From Rhinocladiella similis (Eukaryota; Ascomycota; Eurotiomycetes; Chaetothyriales; Herpotrichiellaceae): a stretch of DNA of 64,000 nt. Of the stretch, positions 1-10,435 are shown in pieces. The position numbers were made by a program, and so were the translations under genes. Where the stretch lies: assembly GCA_024082115.1 (NCBI GenBank), contig JAMRYE010000008.1:3472001-3536000 (forward strand), written 5' to 3'. Within the stretch, counting starts at the first letter, position 1. Each line of letters begins with the position of its first letter. Under the pieces are notes generated by a model, which was not told where the DNA came from, made no database searches, and worked only from the letters and a program-made list of their open reading frames with translations.

Positions 1-529
1 TCAGCGATCAGTTGCGAAATCGCAGGGTAGCGCTCACTGAGCCATCTGAAGAATTTGGGGACACCCATTGTGGCGGTGGGCGAAGGCCAAAGGAAAGATA
101 TTGATATTCGGGAGCGAAGGAAAGGCTTGGGATGAAATGTCTATCAATGACACATGCGGTTGAGGGCGCAAGAAAGAAGGACCAGTGGTGCCGAGGTATG
201 AAGATGGTTGCTTTCTGGATTCGTGGTGTCGCGATGTCGAGTTTGCGATCTGGTGACGAAGACGACCTGGCAGGAATCCTGATGCCAAGACCCTCGGTGG
301 ACTTGCCCAACATGGCATTGGCACTTTACTCCAGGTTGAGCTAAACCTCTTTCATCACGCGTTAGAAAGTGGGAGCGCGTTTACTTTGCGTGACGATAGT
401 CCTTCAAAAAGTCCTTAACGCTGAAAGGTTTCCAAAACCCCAACAAAATCTACGCACACGTACTCTCCTTCTTGTCTACTTGAGTTGTGGATACAGACCT
501 TCTCTTCGCTAGCACTCTTCTCTTACACC
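1..529. other. left edge and HAT2 upstream region
   Basis: No gene is supported here. A minus-strand frame of about 100 codons starts with ATG at 313 and stops at 8, but it has no recognisable motif and no convincing splice sites. It could be the first part of a gene running off the left edge, or chance. The right part (about 350-529) should contain the HAT2 promoter; no clear TATA box is visible. Confidence 0.4.
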
Positions 530-1933
530 ATGGCGGACGACGAGGAAAACTGTGGGTTCACCACGATACAGCAGCTGCGCATGCTAACGTAGCCTTAGTG
601 AGCGAAGAGCTCAACAACGAGGATGCCGAGAACGAACAGAAGGTCATCAACGAAGAATACAAAACGTGGAAGAAGAATGCTCCCTTTCTTTACGATATGA
701 TTCTCAGTACGGCCCTGGATTGGCCCACACTGACCACGCAATGGATGCCAGATGTTCAAGAGTAAGGGAGCCTACAATACACCTTGGGATTAAACTAATA
801 CATGCAGCGTTCCTGGAACCAACTATGTCAAGCACCGTCTTCTTATTGGCACACACACAGCCCCTGGCCTGCCCAATTACCTAGAAATTGCCCAGGTTCA
901 ATTACCCAAGCCCAAGAAACCGGACGTAAAAGACTATAATGAAGAGACTGGCGAAATTGGAGGCTATGGTGGAGGACCTGCTGGCAAGAATCAGTTGGAA
1001 GTCAAGTTCAACATCATTCAGAAAATTGACCACCCGGGCGAAGTCAACAAAGCTCGATACCAGCCTCAGAACCCGAACCTCATTGCTACTATGTGTACGG
1101 ATGGACGAGTAATGGTATGGGACAAGAGTAAGCTGTCAGGGCGTCCTTCAGGGACCCCAACACCGACTATCGAGCTTCATGGTCATGAGCGGGAGGGATA
1201 CGGCCTCAGTTGGGACCCCCGTCAAGCTGGCCAGCTTGCTACAGCTAGCGAAGACTACACGGTCCGATTATGGGATATCACACAAGCGTCAAAAGCCAAC
1301 AATGTGCTGAAGGAGTCGCGGAAGTATACACACCACAACAGTATTGTCAACGATGTGCAGTACCATCCTAACCTTGGGAACATGGTGGGCACTGTGTCGG
1401 ACGATATGACGATGCAGATTCTCGATCTGAGACAGCCTGACACTACCAGATCGGCCTTGAAATGCGACAATGCACACCGGGATGCCATCAACGCCATTGC
1501 TTTCAACTTGGCTGTTGACCAGCTTGTTGCCACAGGCAGTGCCGACAAGACGATCGCAATTTGGGACCTCCGGAATATCAATCACAAGCTACATGTCCTC
1601 GAAGGTCATAATGATAGTGTCACGACACTAGAGTGGCATCCGTTTGAAGAGTCAGTGATTGCGTCTAGTAGCTACGACCGAAGGATCATGTTCTGGGACT
1701 TGGCCAGAGTTGGCGAGGAGCAAACTCCGGAAGATAGTGAAGATGGACCACCGGAATTGCTGTTCATGCATGGAGGCCACACCAACCGAATCAGCGACTT
1801 CTCTTGGAATAAAAACAGCCCATGGGTGGTTTGCAGTGCCGCCGATGACAACCTGATTCAGGTTTGGAAGGTTGCAGAGGCTATCGTAGGGCCTGACGAC
1901 GAGGATGTTCCTATGAATGAACTCGAGGGATAG
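530..1933 (+). CDS. HAT2: histone acetyltransferase type B subunit 2 (WD40, RbAp48 family)
   Basis: Histone-binding WD40 protein that presents histone H4 to the catalytic subunit Hat1; RbAp48-family proteins also serve in chromatin assembly complexes. The model has three exons, 530-551, 599-761 and 808-1933, giving 436 residues. The introns are only 47 and 46 nt; the first has a GCTAAC branch point just before its acceptor. The N-terminal CAF1C/H4-binding helix is clear (EEYKTWKKNAPFLYDMILST), followed by WD repeats with recurring GH...D...(I/L)WD patterns, for example GSADKTIAIWD. An acidic stretch near residues 375-385 precedes the final blades, as in the family. The ATG at 530 is chosen because exon 1 joins in frame into the conserved helix. 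Length matches fungal Hat2 (about 430). Hat2 and the CAF-1 subunit are close relatives, so the paralogue is less certain than the family. Confidence 0.93.
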
Positions 1934-2808
1934 AAATCCAAACAAGATTCATTGAAAAGTGTCTTGTTTCTCCCAAACCGTGGCCTAGGGCGATGCAGCT
2001 CGATCGAAATGCGGAGACCAACTACGACACAGCTTGGCTTGAAGACCTTGAGATTTGACAATGGGCAGTTCAAGATTGAACAGGCGGTATTGGTAAAAGG
2101 GTTCGAATAATTCTTCGCTGCCCTCGCCTAGTAATCAGAGCTTGGAGCTGCAAGATGTCTCCGGTCATCAGTAAAGGCACCAAGCAGGTGGGTGGGATTT
2201 TTGGCTGATCCCTTCGTACTCGTATTGAACATGGCGAGGAAAGGGCGTCGCCTCCATATCGTGTAATCCAGGTATTGTTTTGTCGGGGCCGATGTTGGTG
2301 AGATCTTCCGGAGTAGATGTTGCTGGGTATCTACTGAGTTCCAGCTCCCTGGGTAGTGGCGTTGTGAAGCCCTGGGCACGGGTAAATCCCCGAAGCTCTA
2401 GGAATGCCCAGGGATACGGAGCCCTGGCGGGGCGAGCAGATTGTGGCTGGGTTGGCGGGGCTGAATCCCAAAACCTCAGCCCACCAGCCCTACAGGTTTA
2501 GGTTCAATAGGCCGCGTCGTTTGTGGACGTCTCGTTTCAGAGGGACTTAGTAACTAGCGCCTCTCACACCTTGTCAAATCGGTCCTCTTTTTCCTATCCA
2601 TCACAAGGCGCCAGCAATTGCTTCCCTTTTATCCTACGTACATTCAGAAACCCGTCGCAGCTGGATATACTCAACCCAGGACTCTAATTGCGCATCACTT
2701 CCAAGATTGTTCCTCAGAACTAGAAGCGCTCAGTTCTGCTGACTGTTGTTCAACCGCCCCCTGGCGAATGATTCATGTCGCAGGCCTAGTGCTCCAAGCT
2801 TATGAGGC
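1934..2808. other. intergenic, HAT2 to Zn2Cys6 gene
   Basis: Contains the 3' end of HAT2 and the upstream region of the Zn2Cys6 gene. Short frames occur on both strands but none shows a motif or a usable start. I see no repeat or RNA gene. A C/T-rich tract at about 2560-2640 may lie near the regulator's transcription start. Confidence 0.5.
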
Positions 2809-4650
2809 ATGGTGGGCGTTCCGAGAAGCAAAGGATGTAGGATTTGTGTTCAGCGTCGTGTCAAGTGCGATCTGACACGCCCCAAATGTAAAAATTGCTT
2901 GAAGGGCAACCGTCCCTGTCCCAGCTATGATACCGACTTGAGGATTCACGATGAGGGCAGCAAATTACGCAAACGTTTTGGCCAGAAGCATCCAAACGAG
3001 AGCAAGAGTGAAGTCGATAGTTTATCGCCTGGCACGAGTAGCCACAGTCAGTCCTCAGGCTCGTCCCCGGAAGACTCCGTCGAATTGGTGTCTCGATATG
3101 GCACTCCTGAATACGATTCATCTTCATACCGTCCCGACATCCTGCTTCCTCCGCGGAATGCCTTCATCTCGCTAGTCGAGAACCAGTGCCGTCCCGACGC
3201 GGACCTGCTCAGTCTTGGAAGTACAGCGTCTAACTCGCCAACTCGACTAAGTGGCGGGGGCCTCAACTTTGATATTCGCTTTCCAATGGCTCTCAATGAT
3301 TCTCTGTACTCACCCAATCTGGCTCAGGAACAGCTCCTCAGCACTTTTTCCTCGGCCATCTCTTCTTCAGGATCAGTACAGATATTTCCTCGGCAGATAC
3401 AGAGCCACACGCGTTGGCTCTCTCAGCTCCCCAACATGTTCGGCAGTACCCTCCTCGATAACACGGTGCGAGCAGTCTCTCTGATCCACTTGAGTCGCAT
3501 TCATCAGATTGTGTCTTTCGAGCAGGAATCTCGACGCTTTTACGGAAAGTCTCTGCGGTTGCTCAACGATGCGCTTTCGGATACTGCCCGTGGTATGTCT
3601 ACAGAGACATTGTCCGCAACTATCCTCTTGTCCTTCTACGAAATGTTCGCATCGGACTCAAATCAGTCCTGGGTACGACACGCAGGCGGTGCGTCAACTT
3701 TGATGCGCATCCGTGGGCCGTCCAAGCACCTCTCTGGGCTCGACCGTGATGTCTACCTGGCCTATCGCCACACCATCTATATTGAAGCATTTCAGCGAGA
3801 CGAATCCTGCTTCCTGAGTGAACCGGAATGGGTGGACATGGCGAAGCAAATCCACGAAGATCTACGCCGAAATGGTACGCTGCATGAGGAGCGAATGGAA
3901 ATTTTCGATTTGGCCGAAGAATTCTACATGGAGAACATTTTTATTCCAGCAACCTGCCATGATACTATGAGAAGCTCTAAAATGCGGCAAGTTTTGTCTC
4001 CTGACGAGTATCGAAAGTACGAAAGATCTATCCTCGAAAGGTCTCGAAGTCACCGATCGAAACTCAAATCAATCAATCTGCGGTTCAGAGCTGCCATGAA
4101 AAGGATGGGGTTGGAAGCCACTGTTCTCCAAACTGCCGACCCGGTGTTCCCTATGCAGTATTCCTACGTCAATGTCTTCATTGGCGTGACTTATGTCGGC
4201 TACTATACCATAATGATCATCTTGAACCTGATCCTGAAGGAAATGGAGTCGGCAGAAGCCCCTGACCAAACCGGGATCTATGTCATGGAGAATAGGGAGT
4301 TTGCCAGAGAGATCTGTCGAACCACTTCCTTCATGCTGACTTCGTCTTTCCTCGGACCTTTTTATATCATTTTTGCCCTGCGTCTGTCTCTGACGGTCCT
4401 CGACCCAGGAGTTGAAAGGGATTGGATACTGAGAAAGCTGCGTCAGATTGGAAGCACACACATGAAAATGGCCGCCGATATACCCTCATTGGAGCCTGAC
4501 AGGAGACTGGAAGAGATGGCTCCGATTGATCCCAGGGATTTCGATATCAACTGGAACGACGTCGAGGTCAATCTAGAAGAATGTCATCTTGATGATCTCG
4601 AGACACCGCAGAGCTACCAGTCCGTTGGCGTATCGCCCACCAGCTCCTGA
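2809..4650 (+). CDS. Zn2Cys6 (C6) fungal transcription factor
   Basis: Nuclear DNA-binding regulator, 613 residues, no intron visible. The binuclear zinc cluster is at the extreme N terminus (about residues 11-36): C-x2-C-x6-C-x6-C-x2-C-x6-C, with the basic RRVKC segment between the second and third Cys. A Ser/Pro-rich linker (about 60-130) follows, then a long helical region to the C terminus that looks like a Fungal_trans_2 (PF11951) regulatory domain. The start is fixed because the first Cys lies only 10 residues in. It is followed in the same direction by a medium-chain reductase 261 bp downstream, a possible target. The specific ligand or target genes cannot be read from the sequence. 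Confidence 0.9.
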   Translation: MVGVPRSKGCRICVQRRVKCDLTRPKCKNCLKGNRPCPSYDTDLRIHDEGSKLRKRFGQKHPNESKSEVDSLSPGTSSHSQSSGSSPEDSVELVSRYGTPEYDSSSYRPDILLPPRNAFISLVENQCRPDADLLSLGSTASNSPTRLSGGGLNFDIRFPMALNDSLYSPNLAQEQLLSTFSSAISSSGSVQIFPRQIQSHTRWLSQLPNMFGSTLLDNTVRAVSLIHLSRIHQIVSFEQESRRFYGKSLRLLNDALSDTARGMSTETLSATILLSFYEMFASDSNQSWVRHAGGASTLMRIRGPSKHLSGLDRDVYLAYRHTIYIEAFQRDESCFLSEPEWVDMAKQIHEDLRRNGTLHEERMEIFDLAEEFYMENIFIPATCHDTMRSSKMRQVLSPDEYRKYERSILERSRSHRSKLKSINLRFRAAMKRMGLEATVLQTADPVFPMQYSYVNVFIGVTYVGYYTIMIILNLILKEMESAEAPDQTGIYVMENREFAREICRTTSFMLTSSFLGPFYIIFALRLSLTVLDPGVERDWILRKLRQIGSTHMKMAADIPSLEPDRRLEEMAPIDPRDFDINWNDVEVNLEECHLDDLETPQSYQSVGVSPTSS

Positions 4651-4812
4651 GAACCGGTAACATTGCGTCATTCTCGTCCTCGACCAAGCTCCTCCAAGAG
4701 AACTGGTCACGTGATGTCTCCCGGACGAAATTTACGGTGTGGCAATGCTTCACATGGAATTCTGACTAACCGTCCCACCTCGGTCGAATACAATCGATAT
4801 GCTGCTGAAGGC

Positions 4813-4819
4813 ATATAAA
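4813..4819 (+). promoter_or_regulatory. TATA-like box of reductase gene
   Basis: ATATAAA about 95 bp upstream of the ATG at 4912, in the gap after the Zn2Cys6 gene. Spacing suits a core promoter with a leader of about 60-70 nt. Consensus match only. Confidence 0.4.
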
Positions 4820-4911
4820 CATTGGTTCCCAGCGACACTACAATTGTCCATGGCAGTGTCTGATAACGAAAGCAGATAGGTTCTGTGAAACAAGACTTCA
4901 ACAACGACAAT

Positions 4912-6006
4912 ATGACAACACATTTTGCTATAGTGACCGTTGGTCCCGGGTTACCACTGCAGGTCCTGCAAGTGCCCACTCCATCACCAATCAAGGACCA
5001 AGTACGTGTCAGAAGCGAATGGACTGCGTCAACACCTCTAGATCTGCATCAGGCAGACGGCGGACTTCTTGTTAAGCACCCCCATATTCTAGGAGATGGA
5101 GTGGCTGGGACTGTGGTCGAGGTAGGACCGGATGCTTCAACTTTGGCGGTCGGAGACAAAGTCTTCGGATTCACATGGCGCGATCAAGCAGAGAAGGCAC
5201 ACCAAGAGTTCATCGTTGCACCCGAATTCCTCTTCGGTAAACTTCCCTCCGGCTTTACAATGCAACAAGCAGTAACTTTACCGAACAACTTTGTCACTGT
5301 CTGGCACACCTTCACCAGGGACTTTGGATTCGAGCTGCCGTGGCCAAAGCCGGACGATTTTGTTCCAGAAAAGGCAGATCAGGCGATTCTTGTTTGGGGA
5401 GGGGCATCAAGCGTGGGTCAGTACGCATTGCAGATCTTACGTTGGTATGGCTACAAGAATGTGATTGCGACAGCAAGTGCAAAGCATCACGCGAAACTGC
5501 AACGATACGGCGCTGTGAAATGTTTCGATTACAAACATGGTGACGTCGTCCAGGATATTCTGGGGTTTGTTAGATCACGGGGTGGTGGCACAGTTTTGTC
5601 CCATATCTATGACTGCATCGGGAGTCTCCAGGGTAGTGTCAGGCCTGCGGCTGAGTTGGCAAGCCCAGGGTGCAAGGTGGCTATCCTGCTACCAGTCATC
5701 GTGAAAGACGCTGCTCCAGGGGTCAAGCCCGAGTACGAAATGGAGGTAGACAAGTGTGCAGACTGGCAGTCTGGGGTGCAGGTTACTGGTGTACGAACCC
5801 ATTTCTATCTTGACAACAAATTCCTGGCCGAGAAACTTCAGTCGGAGATTATGCCAACGCTATTGGCAAGAAGCATTATTGAGCCCAACGAATATATCAT
5901 TGTCGAAGGCGAGACCACATTGGAGAGGGCGACAAAAGCTTTGGAAATGCTCCGCAACAAACAGGTCCACGGAGCTAGGCTGGTCTGGAGGGTTGCAGAC
6001 AACTGA
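4912..6006 (+). CDS. MDR-family zinc-independent alcohol dehydrogenase / enoyl reductase-like protein
   Basis: Probable NADPH-dependent oxidoreductase of the medium-chain superfamily, 364 residues, single exon. The N-terminal GroES-like fold carries GDGVAGTVVEVG and GDKVFGF. The Rossmann part has the nucleotide loop WGGASSVGQYALQ (about residues 165-177). The catalytic-zinc Cys/His set and the structural four-Cys lobe of classical ADHs are absent, which places it with quinone-oxidoreductase/trans-enoyl-reductase-like fungal proteins, the group that also includes LovC-type partners of polyketide synthases. The ATG at 4912 is the first in the frame. It lies between a Zn2Cys6 regulator and TAF6; no PKS is in the window, so a stand-alone detoxification or catabolic reductase is as likely as a secondary-metabolite role. 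Confidence 0.85.
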   Translation: MTTHFAIVTVGPGLPLQVLQVPTPSPIKDQVRVRSEWTASTPLDLHQADGGLLVKHPHILGDGVAGTVVEVGPDASTLAVGDKVFGFTWRDQAEKAHQEFIVAPEFLFGKLPSGFTMQQAVTLPNNFVTVWHTFTRDFGFELPWPKPDDFVPEKADQAILVWGGASSVGQYALQILRWYGYKNVIATASAKHHAKLQRYGAVKCFDYKHGDVVQDILGFVRSRGGGTVLSHIYDCIGSLQGSVRPAAELASPGCKVAILLPVIVKDAAPGVKPEYEMEVDKCADWQSGVQVTGVRTHFYLDNKFLAEKLQSEIMPTLLARSIIEPNEYIIVEGETTLERATKALEMLRNKQVHGARLVWRVADN

Positions 6007-6259
6007 CTTCTGCCCTGAACTTCTTTGTGGGCTGGCCGAATCTGTGAATGAATCCATCGAGTGTCCAATGCACATTGTGTGGTCGCGACTGGAAATGACC
6101 ACAAACTATTCTGCATTAAACTGTAATTAGTTCCACCGTACTTTGTAATGATCCACCCTAATTGGTCCTCAGAAGTCTGGGCTTCTCCGCGAACTCCAAC
6201 CTGCGCCCGTTGTTTCTTGACCCGATCACAGCACCTGAGGTTGACCAGCACATGTAGCC

Positions 6260-7716
6260 ATGACTCTCTGGGGTCAAGACACCGTCAAGGATGTCGCCGA
6301 GTCTGTCGGTATCATCAACCTCAATAAGGATGTCAACCAAGCACTCTGCCGCGATGTCGAATATCGAATATCCCAAGTTCTACAAGAAGCCCTCAAGTTC
6401 ATGAAACACGCTCGAAGGACAGTTCTCTGGTCTCAAGATATCGCACAAGCATTACGAGTACTAGATCTTGAACCTCTGTATGGCTATGAGACGACCAGAT
6501 CTCTGAAGTACGGCGAGGCGTCGCTGGGACCGGGCCAGCCACTGTTCTATGTAGAGGATGAGGAAATGGATTTTGAAAAGCTTATAAACGCGCCTCTGCC
6601 GAAAGTGCCGCGCGAGGTCTCTTTTACAGGTTTGTAAAACGCAGAACCAATGGACAGGGAGGGTTAGCTCACTGTCATACAGCACACTGGCTCGCCGTCG
6701 AAGGCGTTCAGCCTTCCATTCCTCAGAATCCAACTACCAACGAAGGCCGAAATCTCGAACTCCTGCCTAAAGGGCCGAATGCCAATCCCGCTCTTGCTGC
6801 GATGGCTGGCTCCGACAATACTACCACGAAGCCTCAAGTCAAGCATATTCTATCGAAGGAACTCCAGTTATACTTCGAGAAGGTGTGCGCTTCTGTCCTC
6901 GACGAGACGCAGCCCGAATACAGGACGGCCGGCTTGGCGAGTCTGAAGGAAGATCCAGGTCTACACCAGCTGGTCCCATACTTTATTCAATTCGTGGCAG
7001 AGAAGGTTACGCACAATCTGAAAGATCTCTTTGTGCTTACCCAGATGCTGCTGGTGACGGAAGCGCTGACGCGGAACGAGAAATTAAACCTAACACCATA
7101 TGTATGGCAAACTCGAAGCATGTTTGGCACGACGCACTGACGGTAGTCTTAGGTTGCTTCAATGGTCCCTCCTGTCTTGACATGTCTCGTCGGACGGACA
7201 TTGGGTTCAGGTATTGGCAGCCTCGATCATTATGACCTGCGTGACCTAGCGGCGTCTTTACTCGGACATCTGTGCAATAAGTACTCCAAGCATTCCCACA
7301 ACCTGAAGCCCCGTTTGGCCCGCTCGTGTCTCAAGACATTCCTCGATCCGACGAAACCTCTGGGCAGTCACTACGGTGCTATCCTCGGATTGAAAGCCAT
7401 AGGTGGAGCGGAGGTGGTGCGACAATTGATTGTGCCCAACCTTAAAGCGTATGGCGAGTTGCTGGAAGAAGACATCACAAGCGAGGGCATGAGGAAGCCG
7501 GAGGCGGAGAAAGTCATTAACGCGATTCTCAACGCACTGGGAACGCTAGTTGATGACGACGTTCCCACAATGAATGGACATTCAGAAGAGGCTATGAACA
7601 ACATGCGCACAAAGCTAGTTGAAAAGGTTGGACCGGTGGTAGGGAACCGGATAGCGGACTCTGGTCATACGCGTCTGGCAAAGGCCGTTCTCGACGATAC
7701 TTTTATGGGGCTGTGA
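6260..7716 (+). CDS. TAF6: TFIID subunit TAF6
   Basis: General transcription factor subunit (TFIID; in many fungi also SAGA). Three exons, 6260-6629, 6683-7101 and 7153-7716, give 450 residues. Residues about 5-70 are the TAF6 histone fold that pairs with TAF9 (SVGIINLNKDVNQALCRDVE, then RTVLWSQDIAQALRVLDLEPLYGY). The conserved linker ...PREVSFTAHWLAVEGVQP is restored only by removing the first intron (53 nt). The C-terminal TAF6C HEAT-repeat domain follows, with LNLTPYV and MVPPVLTCLVGRTLG split by the second intron (51 nt, branch point ACTGAC). All junctions keep frame and length is typical of fungal TAF6. The nearby metabolic genes appear unrelated. Confidence 0.95.
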
Positions 7717-8527
7717 AAAATCATCTGGGGGAGGTGGTGTGAATATGGCATACAGCGAGGGTGTTTGGAAAGGAACAAGAACTTGAGGCTTTTCGGAAGA
7801 GCGATACCCGGGCATTTGGTTCTGGGCGTTTTTGGGATGGAGAAGAAGCAAATGTGACATGACACGGAGGCAGTCTTTGAGCATGCCTTGGTGCTTTATA
7901 GATCGAGGAGATCTGAGACTGTCCGTGTGGCTGACTTTACCAGTCTCTTGCGCGGAGCACCTGGAGGCATACACGACGACAAATGCATGGCTGTCCACAG
8001 GTCAATCTTTCGTTATCTAGATACCCACCTCGGCAGTAGATTCATAGCATCCCTCAACAGCGGTTGAGCATATATTGAACTGGTCCATCACCAGCAGATC
8101 CTTGTCTACCATCGGTGGTCAGCCGGATGGATGGGCGATGCAAGTGAGCAGTGCGAGTACGAGGAGTTACGCGTGGTCCGCTGTAGGGTCCATATTGTAC
8201 GACCAGATATCGTGAAGATTGCGCTACGTTGAATAAGGGACGGTAAAAGCCATCTCAAACCAGGTTGAGCCTCGGTTCGATTCATCCTTTAGTACTCCAT
8301 CCTCCGTGGCTCCTCCGTACAAGACCCTCTGTAGTAGTGCGCAAACAGGTATTTATCTGGCCAAGCGAACTTGGTTTGCCGTCGTGATTATACCTATCTT
8401 GTATGTCATGTCTGATGTACCAGATTAAACCGGGTGACGATACTTGTATCACTTGGTACATAATACGGATACGGACAACTGTATATAAAACTCCCTACGA
8501 CAAGTATTCGCCCTACACTGCGAGACC
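7717..8527. other. intergenic, TAF6 to MFS transporter
   Basis: About 800 bp with no supported gene. The right end is the MFS promoter. A tRNA B-box-like GGTTCGATTC occurs at 8274 but no matching A box or cloverleaf stems are seen around it. Confidence 0.5.
8482..8489 (+). promoter_or_regulatory. TATA box of MFS transporter
   Basis: TATATAAA lies 39-46 bp before the ATG at 8528, a strong consensus match with close spacing, implying a very short leader. Confidence 0.5.
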
Positions 8528-10196
8528 ATGGCGCAAGGAGATACCGACGAGACCGTCGCTCTGGGTACACTGACGTCGAGAAGCGAAACTGCAGCAGAGC
8601 GAGTCCAGAGCCTCGAAGATGGCAATGGCCATGGTCGTAGCCATGGCCACGAGGAGGAGGACACAGGTCCAGATCTTCCGCCGATAGATCGAGGGAGTGC
8701 GGCATGGAGGATGCTGTTCTCTGCCTTCATCTTTGAGTCTTTACTTTGGGGTGAGTCGAAGTCCCTAGCCTGCACAATGAGCGTCTTTGACGCATGCTCG
8801 GCTCTCCTTTATCGTTGTTGAGAATCCAAGAGTCGACATACTGACGCATTCAACGCCCATGGCATAGGCTTCCCTTTGTCCTTTGGTGTTTTCCAAAACT
8901 ATTACTCTCGACTCCCGCAGTATGCGAACCAGCCTTACGTCTCGGTCATTGGGACAGTCGCATCGGGGATCTCGTACATGGGTGCACCGTTGATTATCCC
9001 GCTGTTGAAGCGTCTGGCGAGGCATCGAACCGCCATCATCTGGGTGGGATGTACGTTGCCTCTCTCCTTTTACCGTACCTTGGGTACCTTGATCCTCGAT
9101 CCCTGACTCCCCTTCCGTCTAAAAGACTCGAATTTCTATCTGAAAAACGGTACCTTTGCTTACTGTGGAGTGTTGCGAACGTGTAGGGGCAATGTGCATC
9201 GTCGGCGTCCTCGCCAGCTCCTTTGCAAAGACCCTCCCGGCCATCATCTTCACCCAGGGCGTCATGTACGGCGTCGGATTCACGCTCTTCTACTACCCCA
9301 TCATCGGTATGGTGAATGAATTCTGGGTCGCCCGCCGCGGCATGGCATACGGGATATTGTGCGCCTCGTCTGGTGTCTCGGGCGTCGTCATGCCCATCAC
9401 CCTCGAGGCGCTACTGAAGAGGTACGGCCTCTCGACCACACTCCGAGCCGTGGCGATCGGGATAGCATTGCTCACGGGTCCCTTGATACCTTTGCTCAAG
9501 GGACGTGTTCCCTTGTCTTCTCAACAGCAACAACAGCAGCCCACCACCACCACCACTACGCCGCCGACGCACACCGACTGGAGTTTTCTCCGCGCGCCAT
9601 TGTTCTGGATATACTCTGTCTCCAACCTCATGCAGGGACTAGGATACTTCTTCCCGTCGTTATACCTCCCGTCGTACGCGACGATGCTGGGCATGGGCGC
9701 ACGCCGCGGCGCATTGCTCCTGGCCGTGATGAGCGTAGCACAGGTCCTGGGCCAGTTCAGCTTCGGATACCTCTCGGACCGACGGTTCAGCGTCAACGTC
9801 CTCACCGTCACGTCGACGCTGGTCTCGGCCACGGCCGTGTTGACGCTGTGGGGTCTCGCGCGCAGCTTCGGCCTGCTGTGTCTGTTTGCCGTTCTCTACG
9901 GCTTCTTCGGCGCAGGGTACACGGCCATGTGGGCGAGGATGGGCACCACGGTCACCAGCGACACGACCGCCGCGTTCGCTGCGTTTGGACTGTTCAATTT
10001 CGGCAAGGGCCTGGGAAATGTGTTTGCCGGTCCCATCGGTGCGAATCTCTTGATTGACTCGGTCAGCCCCTCCGAGTATGGCGCCACAAAGTACAAGGCC
10101 GTCGTACTCTTTACGGGGGCGTGTATGCTCGCTAGTGGCGCGAGTGCTTTGACTGCGTACTTTAAGCCGTTCAAAGCTGCGGCGGCGCGTGATTGA
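8528..10196 (+). CDS. MFS transporter, monocarboxylate-porter (MCT/MCH) type
   Basis: Plasma-membrane or organellar transporter with about 12 membrane segments, 471 residues. Three exons, 8528-8750, 8868-9050 and 9187-10196; introns of 117 and 136 nt have GTGAGT and GTACGT donors. The cytosolic N terminus (about 65 residues) is polar with a His/Gly-rich patch (HGRSHGHEEED). Typical MCT features follow: GFPLSFGVFQNYY in TM1-2 and NEFWVARRGMAYGILCASSGVSG in TM4-5. The long central loop has a CAG/CAA-encoded glutamine run and a threonine run (9525-9555), a low-complexity tract that may vary in length. Fungal members transport monocarboxylates or larger organic acids; the substrate is unknown. 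Its 3' end faces the Baeyer-Villiger monooxygenase 239 bp away. Confidence 0.9.
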
Positions 10197-10435
10197 TGCC
10201 GAGGTAAGGACGCATACAAACGATTTTCAATGAGTCTATGTTGGTGGTAACGGACGAGCGCTAAGCAGTGTGGGTTGCGAGTTATGAAGATAACGTATAG
10301 CATATAGAAATGATACACTTTTCGGAGTTTGTACGGCGTGGTCGGTGCCAGATAGAACAAGAAAGTAAAAGAGTCACATTCACTCTTTAGTCACAAATGC
10401 CCTGATGAAACTGCATGATACATATATCTAGGGAG

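Noticed and set aside
8274..8284. tRNA B-box-like GGTTCGATTC
   Set aside because: No A box at suitable spacing and no cloverleaf stems found.
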